DNA of 64,000 nucleotides from Constrictibacter sp. MBR-5 (lineage in GTDB: Bacteria; Pseudomonadota; Alphaproteobacteria; JAJUGE01). The notes beneath the pieces were generated by a model. That model ran no database searches. It was not told the origin of the DNA and saw only the letters and a list, made by a program, of their open reading frames with translations. Position numbers and translations under genes: made by a program. The stretch is from the NCBI RefSeq assembly GCF_040549485.1, contig NZ_JBEPTK010000021.1:1-64000 (forward strand), given 5' to 3'. Positions within the stretch are counted from its first letter, which is position 1. The number at the start of each line of letters is the position of its first letter. Of the stretch, positions 38,878 through 47,325 are shown piece after piece.

Positions 38878-39345
38878 TTATTGTTTCTCATTCCGCACAT
38901 CCTGTTTCGCACGGATGGCGATTGACCATGTGCTTTTTACATAGGCCAGAATGGCAATGATCTCCGAATCGTTCAGGACTGTCGCGAACCCCGGCATATC
39001 GCTTTGATAGCCCGGAACGATTTCACCGGGACCTTTTCGGGTCATCTCGATGAGCTGGGCATCGCTGTGATGCCAGGTATGGCCCGATGCATCGTGCGGC
39101 GGTGCGGGTAGGCGCCCATTGGCTTTGCGGGTACGCCAGTCCGGCTCCCCTTGCAGGTCGGCGCCATGGCAACTGGCGCAGTGCTCCCGGTAGAGGGGCA
39201 GGCCGCGTGCCACTAATTGCCGGTCGGCCGCGTCGATCGCGGGGCCGGGGGCGCCCCACCCACGAAGTCCGATTCCCAACGTGGCAGCGACCAGGACGGC
39301 GCCGGCGAGAGCATAGCGGCGGATCAATCGCGGCGGCCTCGCCAC
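38878..39345 (-). CDS. exported c-type cytochrome of the cop operon
   Basis: A 155-residue monohaem cytochrome c. GTG 39345 is chosen: it gives a signal anchor (YALAGAVLVAATLGIGL), and upstream codons are antiphase readings of the tiny protein gene it overlaps by 22 bases. Haem attachment is CASCHG, the axial Met lies in YQSDMPGF, and LPAPPHDASGHTWHH forms an extra His cluster. A homologue with the same HTWHH lies at 48515. It may take electrons from periplasmic copper oxidation; that is inference. Confidence 0.85.
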   Translation of the reverse strand: MARPPRLIRRYALAGAVLVAATLGIGLRGWGAPGPAIDAADRQLVARGLPLYREHCASCHGADLQGEPDWRTRKANGRLPAPPHDASGHTWHHSDAQLIEMTRKGPGEIVPGYQSDMPGFATVLNDSEIIAILAYVKSTWSIAIRAKQDVRNEKQ

Positions 39346-39455
39346 AGATACCTCGCCAGTGCTGCTATGGCCAAAACGAGCAGGAGGATGAGGAGAAGGC
39401 CGACGAAGCCCATACCCCACATCATGCCGCCGCCCATCATGCTGTCATGCATCAT
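39324..39455 (-). CDS. tiny Met-rich single-helix membrane protein, copy 3
   Basis: A 43-residue peptide: Met/His/Gly start MMHDSMMGGGMMWGMG, one helix (FVGLLLILLLVLAIAALA) and basic end RYLWRGRRD. It lies between the DUF411 gene (4 bases away) and the cytochrome gene, which overlaps its end. The counterpart at 48997 has the same length and the same neighbours. Met residues at the predicted periplasmic end could bind Cu(I). No function has been assigned to such peptides as far as I know. Confidence 0.7.
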   Translation of the reverse strand: MMHDSMMGGGMMWGMGFVGLLLILLLVLAIAALARYLWRGRRD

Positions 39456-39459
39456 GCCG

Positions 39460-39879
39460 TCATTCCTGGCTGAAGAGTGCTGCGGGACGGTTCAATTCGT
39501 AGATGCTGAACGGCCCGGTCTTGCTACCGCCCATGCCGGGGGAGCCGGCAGGCATACCCGGCAGTGCGATCCCGGCAATCGTCGGCTTTTCAGCGAGAAG
39601 CCGCCGCAACGCCGTGGCCGGCACATGGCCTTCCACGACATAGTTGCCGATCAGGGTGGTGTGGCAGGCTTGCAGGTCGTCCGGGACGCCATGACGCGCT
39701 TTGAGATCAGCGAGATCGTCCGTGGCGACGACCTCCACGGCAAACCCTTCCGCCTTTAGGTAGCGTGCATAATCGAGGCAACAGCCGCAGTCGGGGCTGC
39801 GGTAGAGGGTGGCCTGGGTCGCCGCAAAAGCGGCCGGCGCCGTCATCAGCCAGGCGAACAGGAAAGCAAGGATGCGCAT
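39460..39879 (-). CDS. DUF411 periplasmic metal-binding protein
   Basis: A 139-residue exported protein. Signal peptide MRILAFLFAWLMTAPAAFA; then the DUF411 core with the metal motif YRSPDCGCCLDYARYLKAEG, a VPDDLQACHTTLIGNYVVEG segment, and the end PGMPAGSPGMGG. The thioredoxin-like fold with CxCC and CH is thought to bind Cu or Ag. The start at 39879 matches the signal peptide. A second DUF411 gene is at 49133, with the same downstream neighbours. Confidence 0.88.
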   Translation of the reverse strand: MRILAFLFAWLMTAPAAFAATQATLYRSPDCGCCLDYARYLKAEGFAVEVVATDDLADLKARHGVPDDLQACHTTLIGNYVVEGHVPATALRRLLAEKPTIAGIALPGMPAGSPGMGGSKTGPFSIYELNRPAALFSQE

Positions 39880-39946
39880 ATTTCGGACTCCGTAGGATCT
39901 CGGGCGTAGCGGTCCCCGGCGGAGGTTGTCCGCCGGGGATGGGAGG

Positions 39947-41092
39947 TCAGAACCACATGCGCAAGCCGACGAGGAACGACGTGCTCCCCGCGTCCTCGCC
40001 CTCGTCACGGGCGTAGCGGCCGGTTTTGCCGACCTTGCGCTCGTATTCGACGCCAATATACGGCGCGAAGTCGGGTACGAACTCGTAGCGCAGGCGCAAT
40101 CCTGCCTCGAAGGTGGACAGGCCCGCTCCGATGCCGAGCTCCGGCACGTCCTGGGCGGCCAGTTCGATTTCGGCACGGGGCTGCAGGATCAGCTTCTGGG
40201 TGATGAGCTGGTCATACTCGGCCTCGATGCGGGCGGTGACGTCACCCTTTTGCGAGACGAAGGCCGCGGTATCGAGCTCGAAAAAGTAGGGCGCAAGGCC
40301 CTGCAGGCCGAGCACCAGGTAGGACCGGTCTGGACCATCAGGCCGGTAGTCCTGTCGTCCACCCGCCTGAAAGTCGAACCATGGTGTGATCGCCCGGCTC
40401 CAGAGCGCCTGGATCTCGGCATCCTCGAGCTTGCTCCCGACCGTGCCTTCGCCCTCGGTCTTGATCCAGAGCTTGTCGATATCGCCGCCATACCAGCCCT
40501 GACCGTCCCACAGATAGCCGTCTCGCCCGTCCCGAGCCCGGTACTCGAGCCGGTCGGCCATGATCTTGTAGGCGGTGAGGCCGCCCTGTTCGGTACGCAA
40601 TGTCTCGCGCGCACCCGCCATGGTCTGGGGATCGAAGACCGTATCCGCCGCATGACGCGGCCCCGACGTGGCGGCCGCCGGCGGCGGTGCTTCCGGCACG
40701 GAGGGAGACGGATCGCTCATCGCATGGCCGGCCTGCATGCCGGACATCGGTGTTCCGCTCCCCATTGCATGAGCTGCATGCGGATCCGCCTGGGTGGCCG
40801 GCGGGGTGTGGCCGGTATGCGGCATCGATTGTCCCGACATCATCGGCATCGCCTGATGCCCCGCATGCGGATCGGCTGGCGCGGGCGCTGCCGGTACCTG
40901 CGCCGGTGCGGCTCCATGGCCAGCATGGGGGTTCGCTGCACCCATTCCTGTCGATCGCATGGTGTCCATACCGGAGGCCGGCGGCGGTGCCGTCATCGGC
41001 ATGCTGTGGCCGCTGTGCTGCGCATAGGCAGGGGCAGCACCGAGCAGCGCGCATGCGGTCGCGAGGCGGGTGAGGAAACGACCCATCGTCAT
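39947..41092 (-). CDS. copB: copper resistance outer-membrane protein CopB
   Basis: A 381-residue protein. Signal peptide TRLATACALLGAAPAYA; a long His/Met/Pro-rich region follows (HSGHSMPM, NPHAGHGAA, ADPHAGHQAMPMMSG). The C-terminal CopB/PcoB beta-barrel contains DRLEYRARDGRDGYLWDGQG, YDQLITQKLILQPRAEIELA and ends in a terminal Phe (VGLRMWF), usual for outer-membrane barrels. It binds or exports copper with CopA. Its ATG overlaps the copA stop (ATGA at 41092-41089), so the two are coupled. Confidence 0.93.
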   Translation of the reverse strand: MTMGRFLTRLATACALLGAAPAYAQHSGHSMPMTAPPPASGMDTMRSTGMGAANPHAGHGAAPAQVPAAPAPADPHAGHQAMPMMSGQSMPHTGHTPPATQADPHAAHAMGSGTPMSGMQAGHAMSDPSPSVPEAPPPAAATSGPRHAADTVFDPQTMAGARETLRTEQGGLTAYKIMADRLEYRARDGRDGYLWDGQGWYGGDIDKLWIKTEGEGTVGSKLEDAEIQALWSRAITPWFDFQAGGRQDYRPDGPDRSYLVLGLQGLAPYFFELDTAAFVSQKGDVTARIEAEYDQLITQKLILQPRAEIELAAQDVPELGIGAGLSTFEAGLRLRYEFVPDFAPYIGVEYERKVGKTGRYARDEGEDAGSTSFLVGLRMWF

Positions 41093-42840
41093 GCCGGGCC
41101 TCCATCGAGCGGCCGCACGGTCACGACGTTGAACATGCCGGCATGCATGTGGAACAGCAGATGGCAGTGAAACGCCCAGTCGCCCGGGGCGTCGGCCGTC
41201 AGGTCGAAGGTCACCTTGCTGCCCGGCAGCACGTTGACGGTGTGCTTCAGGGGGTGGCTGCCGGGATGGCCGTTGACCAGTTCGAAGAAATGCCCGTGCA
41301 GATGGATCGGGTGCTGCATCATGGTGTCGTTGACCAGGGTCACGCGCACACGCTCGTTGCGCGCAAAGCGGATCGGCTCGACCACCTCGCTGAACTTGCG
41401 GCCATCGAACGACCACATGAAACGTTCCATGTTGCCGGTGAGATGGATCTCCATCTCGCGAGAGGGCGGGCGTCTGTCGCGGTTAGGGGTGAGTGCCACC
41501 AGATCGCGATAGGTCAGCACGCGGTGCCCGACATTCTCCAGGCCGAGGCCGGGATGGCCAGTTCGGTCCTGCGGCATCGCCGCCACCATGTCGACACCGA
41601 CGCCGACCTTCATGTCGGGCGGGGCATTGGCGGGATCACGCATGCTCATGCTGCCGTGATCCATGCCGGCCATCGCCCCATGGTCCATACCGGCCATGCT
41701 GGTCCCCATACCGGCCATGCCCATATCCTCCATACCGAGGGTCGGACGTTGCCGCAAAGACGGGACGGTGGCCGCCATGCCCATTCGCGGCGCCAGGGTA
41801 CCACGGGCCATGCCGGACCGATCGACCGATTCCGCGACGATCGTGAAGGCGCGATCCTCGGTCGGTTCCACAATCACGTCATAGGTTTCCGCGACGGAGA
41901 TCTGGAACTCCTCGACGGTCACCGGCCGGACATTCTCTCCGTCGGCATTGACCACGGTCATGCGCAGGCCCGGGATGCGCACATGGAAGATCGACATGGC
42001 GGAGGCGTTGATGACGCGCAGCCGGACCCGCTCGCCTGGCCGGAATAGCCCGGTCCAGTTCTCTTCGGGTCCATGGCCGTTGATCAGGTAGGTGTAGGTG
42101 GCGCCGGTGATATCGGCGATATCGGTCGGATCCATCCGCATCCCGGCCCACATGGAGCGACCTTTGAGCCCCATCTGCTGTTCGGGGTTATCCTGCTCGA
42201 ACAAACCCGCCAGCGTCAGGTTCTGGCGGTTGAAGTAGCCGGCCTGCTGCTTCAGCGTCGTCATGATCGCGTGCGGATGCATGAAGCTCCAGTCCGAGAG
42301 CACGAGCACGTGCTCCCGGTCGTAAGCCACCGGATCGGGGGTTGCTGGGTCGATGATGATCGGCCCGTAATGACCGAGCTGTTCCTGCAGACCGGAATGG
42401 CTGTGGTACCAGAAGGTGCCCGCCTGCTTGACCGGGAACTCGTAATGATAGGTTTCACCTGGCCGGATGCCGGGGAAGCTGATGCCCGGCACCCCGTCCA
42501 TCTGGAAGGGCAGGAGCAGCCCATGCCAGTGGATCGAGCTGTCTTCGTCCAGGGTATTGGTGACGTCGAGGCGGACCGTACGCCCTTCCTGCAGGCGCAA
42601 CAGCGGCGCCGGTAGCGTGCCGTTGACGGTGATCGCTTCGCCGGTCCGGCCACCGACGCTGAACGGACTGCGACCGATCCGCAGGGCGATCCTGTCCCCG
42701 AAAAGCGTCGAGATATCCGGAGCGATGCCACGGGTACCGCTGCGGGCCCAGGCGGGGAATAGGGGGGCGAACATCGCCGCCGCCCCCACTGCCGCGCTTC
42801 CTGCAAGGAAAGCGCGGCGGCTGATCAAACTGGTCATCAC
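41089..42840 (-). CDS. copA: periplasmic multicopper oxidase CopA (PcoA family)
   Basis: A 583-residue multicopper oxidase. A twin-arginine signal (SRRAFLAGSAAVGAAAMF) sends it folded to the periplasm. Copper ligands are visible in IHWHGLLLP, FWYHSHSGLQEQ, HPIHLHGHFFELV and HCHLLFHMHAGM. A Met/His insert (GMEDMGMAGMGTSMAGMDHG) can bind Cu(I). It oxidises Cu(I) to the less toxic Cu(II). It overlaps both neighbours by four bases, the cupredoxin upstream and copB downstream. Not to be confused with the CopA-type ATPases elsewhere in the window. Confidence 0.95.
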   Translation of the reverse strand: MMTSLISRRAFLAGSAAVGAAAMFAPLFPAWARSGTRGIAPDISTLFGDRIALRIGRSPFSVGGRTGEAITVNGTLPAPLLRLQEGRTVRLDVTNTLDEDSSIHWHGLLLPFQMDGVPGISFPGIRPGETYHYEFPVKQAGTFWYHSHSGLQEQLGHYGPIIIDPATPDPVAYDREHVLVLSDWSFMHPHAIMTTLKQQAGYFNRQNLTLAGLFEQDNPEQQMGLKGRSMWAGMRMDPTDIADITGATYTYLINGHGPEENWTGLFRPGERVRLRVINASAMSIFHVRIPGLRMTVVNADGENVRPVTVEEFQISVAETYDVIVEPTEDRAFTIVAESVDRSGMARGTLAPRMGMAATVPSLRQRPTLGMEDMGMAGMGTSMAGMDHGAMAGMDHGSMSMRDPANAPPDMKVGVGVDMVAAMPQDRTGHPGLGLENVGHRVLTYRDLVALTPNRDRRPPSREMEIHLTGNMERFMWSFDGRKFSEVVEPIRFARNERVRVTLVNDTMMQHPIHLHGHFFELVNGHPGSHPLKHTVNVLPGSKVTFDLTADAPGDWAFHCHLLFHMHAGMFNVVTVRPLDGGPA

Positions 42841-43385
42841 AGCACCTTCAGTTCGCCAACCATGCCCGCCTCATAGTGGCCGGGCACATTGCAGGCGAAC
42901 TCCAGGGTCATGCCGCCGGCGAACCGCCAGATCAGCTCCTTGGTCTCACCCGGACGCAGCAGCACGCTGTTGGGATCGTCGTGCTTCATCATCGCGCCAT
43001 GGGCACCGCCGCCATGGCCCATGTTGGCGTGATCGGTGACGATATCGGTCGCGGTCAGCATGCCCGCCTCCATCATCGCCATCATCTCCTTCTGATGCTC
43101 GGCGTGTGTGACGGCGGTTCCGATGTTGAACTCGTGCAGCAACTCGCCGCTGTTGGTCAGCACGAAGCGGATGGTCTCGCCGGCGCGTACCTTGATCGCG
43201 GTCGGTTTGAAGAACGTGTCGCCGAGCTCGACATTGATCGTGCGCGTGGCGGGGTTGGATTTGGCGGGGGCGCCGATGCTTTCGCCGTGACCGGGACTGG
43301 CCTGGGCCGGGAGGGTGGTGAAGCCGAAAGCGCTGGCGAGAAGGGTGGCGGTCACAAAGGACGCGCGCATGGATGCGGTAGGCAT
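42837..43385 (-). CDS. exported cupredoxin (plastocyanin-like)
   Basis: A 182-residue blue-copper-type protein. A signal peptide ends near LPAQA. The beta-barrel has INVELGDTFFKPTAIKVRAG and FVLTNSGELLHEFNIG (first His ligand), and the ligand loop FACNVPGHYEAGM gives Cys, His and Met. An insert rich in Met and His (HQKEMMAMMEAGM, HANMGHGGGAHGAMMKH) may hold additional Cu(I). It could shuttle electrons or copper to the oxidase encoded next. The stop overlaps the copA start. Confidence 0.92.
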   Translation of the reverse strand: MPTASMRASFVTATLLASAFGFTTLPAQASPGHGESIGAPAKSNPATRTINVELGDTFFKPTAIKVRAGETIRFVLTNSGELLHEFNIGTAVTHAEHQKEMMAMMEAGMLTATDIVTDHANMGHGGGAHGAMMKHDDPNSVLLRPGETKELIWRFAGGMTLEFACNVPGHYEAGMVGELKVL

Positions 43386-43546
43386 GGTTGTACCTCTTCC
43401 TGAGCAGGATGGTGAACGACAGGACAGAGCAGCACGCCATGGGCTGGGCGACGGATCTTCTTGGATCCGCTCACAGCATCAGCGATGGGAGTGCTTGCTG
43501 GTCCGGGCCGGCTAGGGCCCATGACCGCCGCGGTACGGCGGTCAAC

Positions 43547-43927
43547 TCAGATCGAGAGGCGGGGGGGTCGCTCCAGTCGGAACCGCGCGTCCTGCCAGAT
43601 CCATGACATCCCGCCAGCGATACGACCGGCCACCGGGATTGGCGCATAGAGGTCAGGAAGAATGGTCTCCATCGCAGCATGGCACGACGCGATGCTGCAG
43701 CATGAACCTGACTGATGCGCTTTTGAACCCTGATGCGCGTGATCGATGGCGCCACCGTGATGGTCCATCGTTGTGGCGGTCGCCTCATGGCAGGGAAGAG
43801 CTGAATCCGGCGTAGCCGCAGCCGCTGAACCCGGAAACGCCACAAAAGCCGCGATTCCGATCAGGAAAAGCAGCCCCATCATTCGCAGCGCGGCGAGCCA
43901 CGCGCTATGCGGCACATTACGATTCAC
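43547..43927 (-). CDS. small exported His/Cys protein (DUF2946-like)
   Basis: A 126-residue protein starting at GTG 43927. A hydrophobic segment (MMGLLFLIGIAAFVAFPGSA) is followed by a His-rich stretch (TTMDHHGGAIDHAHQG), a Cys cluster (SGSCCSIASCHAAM) and the end RFRLERPPRLSI. This plan, small, exported, HH/CC and a C-terminal PPR word, matches DUF2946/CopL-like copper proteins. The -10 of a good promoter lies only 7 bases before the GTG, so the mRNA may be leaderless. It heads the cop operon. Confidence 0.65.
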   Translation of the reverse strand: MNRNVPHSAWLAALRMMGLLFLIGIAAFVAFPGSAAAATPDSALPCHEATATTMDHHGGAIDHAHQGSKAHQSGSCCSIASCHAAMETILPDLYAPIPVAGRIAGGMSWIWQDARFRLERPPRLSI

Positions 43928-43933
43928 GATATG

Positions 43934-43962
43934 ATATTAGGGATTACGTCTCAACAAGTCAA
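43934..43962 (-). promoter_or_regulatory. sigma-70 promoter of the cop operon
   Basis: On the minus strand, TTGACT (43962-43957) and TAATAT (43939-43934) are separated by exactly 17 bp, close to consensus. It would drive the whole operon down to 38351. The expected start site falls at or next to GTG 43927. No operator dyad is obvious in it. Confidence 0.65.
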
Positions 43963-44046
43963 GACGAGCTCTAGGCTCGATCAGGTTCAACCTCTTCTGC
44001 ACGCGAATGCGGTCTCGTTGCGCATAACGCTATCGGGCGCATCGAT

Positions 44047-44778
44047 TCACCCGATGCGTCCTAGAGCCGGGAAGGCGTCGAGCAGCCAGTAGGACAGGGC
44101 GCTAAGCCGTCCGGTCGCCATCGCGAGGCCCATCAGAACCATTATTCCGCCAGCGACCTGATGGAGGCGGCGTCCGATTCGGCCGATGACCCGCAGCTTT
44201 CCCGCGATGCTGTCCGTAAACGCGGCCACGACCAGAAATGGAACCCCGAGACCAGCCGAGTAGACCGCCAAAAGGGTGATGCCCTCTTCAACCGTTGCGC
44301 TCGTGGCGCTGGCGGTAAGGATGGCGCCAAGGATCGGACCAATGCAGGGCGTCCAACCGAAGCCGAAGGCAAGCCCGAGAATATAGGACGCGACCGGCTG
44401 TCCGCCTGGCAGATCGGGGTGAAACCGCAACTCGCGCTCCATAGCGGAGAAACGAGCCGCTCCGATCATGAACAATCCGAACACGCTCACAATGGCGCCG
44501 CCGACGAGGTTGAGCTCATAGCGCCAACGGAGGAGCGCCTGCCCCAAGGCCGTCGCCGAGGCGCCGAGGATGAGAAAGATGGTCGAGAAACCCAGGACGA
44601 AGCAGAAGCTCAGCCAGACTGCATTTGCTCGCGACGGCGCCGCTCCGCCGGACACCGTACGTCCCGCAATGTAGGAAACGTAGCCCGGCACCAGCGGCAG
44701 GACGCAAGGGGACACGAACGAAATCGTGCCGGCCAGCAGTGTTGCTAAAACTCCGAGGAGGGAGATCTCGACCATCAT
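44047..44778 (-). CDS. ccdA: CcdA-family disulfide/thiol electron transporter
   Basis: A 243-residue membrane protein with six helices. The two conserved Cys lie in TISFVSPCVLPLVPGYVSYI and GFGWTPCIGPILGAIL, both with the Pro-Cys pattern that defines CcdA/DsbD-beta. It passes reducing power from cytoplasmic thioredoxin to periplasmic thiol proteins, such as the CcmG-like protein and SCO in this cluster. Its ATG overlaps the stop codon of the gene at 44775. It is the last gene of the second copper cluster. Confidence 0.9.
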   Translation of the reverse strand: MMVEISLLGVLATLLAGTISFVSPCVLPLVPGYVSYIAGRTVSGGAAPSRANAVWLSFCFVLGFSTIFLILGASATALGQALLRWRYELNLVGGAIVSVFGLFMIGAARFSAMERELRFHPDLPGGQPVASYILGLAFGFGWTPCIGPILGAILTASATSATVEEGITLLAVYSAGLGVPFLVVAAFTDSIAGKLRVIGRIGRRLHQVAGGIMVLMGLAMATGRLSALSYWLLDAFPALGRIG

Positions 44779-45266
44779 GCGCCCGGCCGCACTCCAAGAG
44801 CGCCTCGCGGGAGCCGCAGGGCCGCAAGGTAGGCGACAGTGGGAACGATCACCCATTGCAGCAGCGGCGTGAGACCCGTATCGACGATCGGAACGACCGG
44901 CATGATGTCCCGATAGGCCCACGCCGCTCGAACGACGATGTTCAGCCATTCACTGAAGACCGTGTAGGCAACCCCGAACGCCACAGCCATGATCAGGACC
45001 CGACGTACCCGTTCGAAAGGCCACGCCGCATTCCCAACCAGGAAGAGCGACAAGAGCATCGTGCTCATAGCGATGAGAATGTCACCTCCCGTGCAATGCA
45101 CGATCGCGAAAGCAATGTCGCCCCAGGTTCCCTCCAGCCAGATGGTGTAGAGGGGGATGTGGCCGATCTCCCAGATCAGATGTAAGACGGCCGAGAACAG
45201 CATGTATCTCCGGAGAACCCGGAGCCACTCTGGTGCGGATGCTCCGTGAATGGCCACGCTCGTCAT
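44775..45266 (-). CDS. membrane protein of unknown function in copper cluster
   Basis: A 163-residue protein with about four helices and conserved-looking polar residues in them: FSAVLHLIWEIGHIPLYTIW, FAIVHCTGGDILIAMSTMLL and AFGVAYTVFSEWLNIVVRAA. The EIGH and HCTGGD segments could be metal or haem ligands. It overlaps both neighbours by four bases, so it is translated with CcdA and the thioredoxin-fold protein. No family name is known to me. Confidence 0.7.
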   Translation of the reverse strand: MTSVAIHGASAPEWLRVLRRYMLFSAVLHLIWEIGHIPLYTIWLEGTWGDIAFAIVHCTGGDILIAMSTMLLSLFLVGNAAWPFERVRRVLIMAVAFGVAYTVFSEWLNIVVRAAWAYRDIMPVVPIVDTGLTPLLQWVIVPTVAYLAALRLPRGALGVRPGA

Positions 45267-45877
45267 CTGATCAGCCCCAAGACACGATCCAGAAGACCCG
45301 GCTCAGGCGGGCGCGCGTTGCTCAAGCCATTGATGTAGAGGACCATGCTCACATAACCGAACTCCTCACCGTGGAAGATGCCGGCGTGACGCCCGCCGCG
45401 GTCGAGCACATGGGCCTTCGGGCTGATCCCTTCGCGCGAGGAAAGGTCGGCAAAGCGTGCGGCCAAGGAAGCGGCTGTGGCGCCCTTGGACGGTTCGACG
45501 GTGATGATGTTTGACGCGGTGGAGTTCTCCCCGCCGTCGCCGGCCTCGGCAACCACAACGAACGTAACCAAATCGCGCATCGGTGTGATGTTCACCGCCT
45601 CCCGGACCCGAGCAAGTAGCGCCTGCTGCGCAACGCAGGAGGGCGCTCCGCAGCCTTCGGGTGCGAAGCTCAGGACCACGACCTGATCCGAGAGACGGCC
45701 AAGATCGAACGGTTCGCCGGAACCATCGACGACGTCGAGATCCGGCGGACGCCGGACATCCGTCGCCTCGAAAGCGGGCTCCTTCTCCGCCATGACTTCG
45801 TCGAGCCGGTCTTCTGGATGGTTAGCCAGGGCCCGGCCCGCAAGAAGCACTGCCGTGAGGAAGACTACTGATCTCAC
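45263..45877 (-). CDS. exported thioredoxin-fold (SCO-like) protein
   Basis: A 204-residue protein with a signal peptide (VFLTAVLLAGRALA) and a redoxin-like core: VDGSGEPFDLGRLSDQVVVL, then SFAPEGCGAPSCVAQQALLA with two Cys, as in SCO or AhpC-like folds. A later HAGIFHGEEFGYVSMVLYI supplies possible ligands. It may handle copper or disulfides for the cytochrome proteins nearby. It overlaps PCuAC upstream and the membrane protein downstream. Confidence 0.65.
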   Translation of the reverse strand: MRSVVFLTAVLLAGRALANHPEDRLDEVMAEKEPAFEATDVRRPPDLDVVDGSGEPFDLGRLSDQVVVLSFAPEGCGAPSCVAQQALLARVREAVNITPMRDLVTFVVVAEAGDGGENSTASNIITVEPSKGATAASLAARFADLSSREGISPKAHVLDRGGRHAGIFHGEEFGYVSMVLYINGLSNARPPEPGLLDRVLGLIR

Positions 45878-46317
45878 GGCCGTTCCTCTGTGGGACCCAT
45901 CGCGCCGGGGCCGAGGACCGGGACCGCCACCGTCAGCTTGCCCGCGACCTCGAAGACCAGCGTCAAGAGGAAGGTCTCGCCCTCCTCGAGTTTCCGCGAT
46001 AGGTCCATCAGCATCAGGTGCGAGTTGCCTGGGGCGAGCGTCACTGGTGTGCCGGGAGAAATGTCCAGGCCTTGGATGTTCACCATGCGGCTTACGCCCG
46101 CAGCATTGGTCTCGACCCCGTGGAGCATCACGTGTCCGGCTGCCGGACTCGTCACTTGGAGCAAACGATCGGCCTCACTGCTGGTCAGGGTGAGGTAGGC
46201 GGCGCCTAGTCGGGAGGCGAGAATGCTGGCGCGGGCCCAAGGATCGGTGACAAGGATCTCAGCCTGCGCGACCATCGGCATGGCTAAGGTGAGTAGGGAG
46301 GCAGCGAGCAACTTCAT
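45874..46317 (-). CDS. periplasmic copper chaperone PCuAC
   Basis: A 147-residue protein: signal peptide LLAASLLTLAMPMVAQA and a PCuAC domain starting ILVTDPWARASILASRLGAA. The Cu(I) site H-M-x10-M-x21-H-x-M is visible as HVMLHGVETNAAGVSRM followed by NSHLMLMDL. Such chaperones deliver Cu(I) to cytochrome oxidase together with SCO, whose gene directly precedes it with a four-base overlap. Family call is firm. Confidence 0.92.
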   Translation of the reverse strand: MKLLAASLLTLAMPMVAQAEILVTDPWARASILASRLGAAYLTLTSSEADRLLQVTSPAAGHVMLHGVETNAAGVSRMVNIQGLDISPGTPVTLAPGNSHLMLMDLSRKLEEGETFLLTLVFEVAGKLTVAVPVLGPGAMGPTEERP

Positions 46318-46970
46318 TTCTGCTGTTCTTCCTTTTCGACCTGCATGAGGACTTCCTCGGCGACGGCCTCGGGCGGCTGGTCGCGTTCCCGGAAGACAGC
46401 TTCCAACCGCCCGTCAGGATCCATCAGATAGATGTGGCCGGCATGCGCCATCATGTAATTGCCAGGCGCGGTTTTCTCCTCGACCCGCTCGTACCAGGTC
46501 CGGAAGCTTTGCGCTGCGTCGGCCACCTGCGCCTCGGTGCCGGTCAAACCGACGAGGCGGGGATGGAAGGTGGAGACGTATTCCGCCATCACCGGGACGG
46601 TGTCGCGCGCCGGATCGACGGTAATGAAGAGCGGCACCACGCGGTCTGCTTGAGGGCCCAGCAGATCGAGCACGCTTGCCATGTAGGCCAACGTCGTCGG
46701 GCAAATGTCAGGACAATGGGTAAAGCCGAAGAAGACGAGCTGCCATCTCCCGGCGAAATCAGCCTCCGTCACGGCACGGCCGGTATGATCCGTCAGTGAA
46801 AACTCCGAGCGGATGTCCGCTTCTCCGAAAGAGGTCGCCTGGGGTACTTGTGGCGCCATGTACGCGCGCAACGTCAGCGCGCCGCCTGCCGAAAGCAGGA
46901 GAACCACCGCGCCGCCCCAGACCGCGAGCCGGGTGCGCCGTAGACGGCGCGTTCTGATGTTTTCGGTCAT
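46314..46970 (-). CDS. SCO1/SenC-family copper metallochaperone
   Basis: A 218-residue membrane-anchored protein (LAVWGGAVVLLLSAGGALTL) with a thioredoxin fold. Copper ligands are the CPDIC motif in FFGFTHCPDICPTTLAYM and the distant His in NYMMAHAGHIYLMDPDG. SCO proteins insert Cu into cytochrome c oxidase or act as thiol reductants. Its position next to PCuAC is typical. It overlaps PCuAC by four bases. Confidence 0.93.
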   Translation of the reverse strand: MTENIRTRRLRRTRLAVWGGAVVLLLSAGGALTLRAYMAPQVPQATSFGEADIRSEFSLTDHTGRAVTEADFAGRWQLVFFGFTHCPDICPTTLAYMASVLDLLGPQADRVVPLFITVDPARDTVPVMAEYVSTFHPRLVGLTGTEAQVADAAQSFRTWYERVEEKTAPGNYMMAHAGHIYLMDPDGRLEAVFRERDQPPEAVAEEVLMQVEKEEQQK

Positions 46971-47023
46971 TGTTCCAACTCAGGCCGTTGCCCGCCCGGG
47001 CCGCGGCCCGGGCGGGTGACGGC

Positions 47024-47305
47024 TCAGCCCTCCTGCGGCTCGGCTTTGGGCGCCTGCATCTGGTCCGTCATGGCCTGCATCATCTCGGTGCAGGTCTCCA
47101 TCATCGGTCCCATCTGCTGCATCATCGGCATCATGCCCTGCATCCCGGACATGCCCCCGCCCATCATGCTGCCGGGCATGGCGTCCTGGTTCTGCACCAT
47201 CTGACCGGACATCTGGCCCCCGGCCTCCTGCGCAAGGGCGGCCGTGGTCAGGAGCACCGCCAGAGCGGTTGCAGCGAAGCCGAGCTTACGTGTGGTGTTC
47301 ATCAT
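47024..47305 (-). CDS. small exported Met-rich protein
   Basis: A 93-residue protein. Signal peptide LGFAATALAVLLTTAALAQ, then a Met/Gln/Gly-rich mature part (GQMSGQMVQNQDAMPGSMMG, MQGMMPMMQQMGPMMETC) with one Cys, ending in a charged tail. AAGGAGAAG precedes the double ATG at 47305. It resembles the larger Met-rich protein at 13365 in composition, and would buffer periplasmic Cu(I). Confidence 0.75.
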   Translation of the reverse strand: MMNTTRKLGFAATALAVLLTTAALAQEAGGQMSGQMVQNQDAMPGSMMGGGMSGMQGMMPMMQQMGPMMETCTEMMQAMTDQMQAPKAEPQEG

Positions 47306-47325
47306 CTTCTCCTTAAGGTGTTTGG

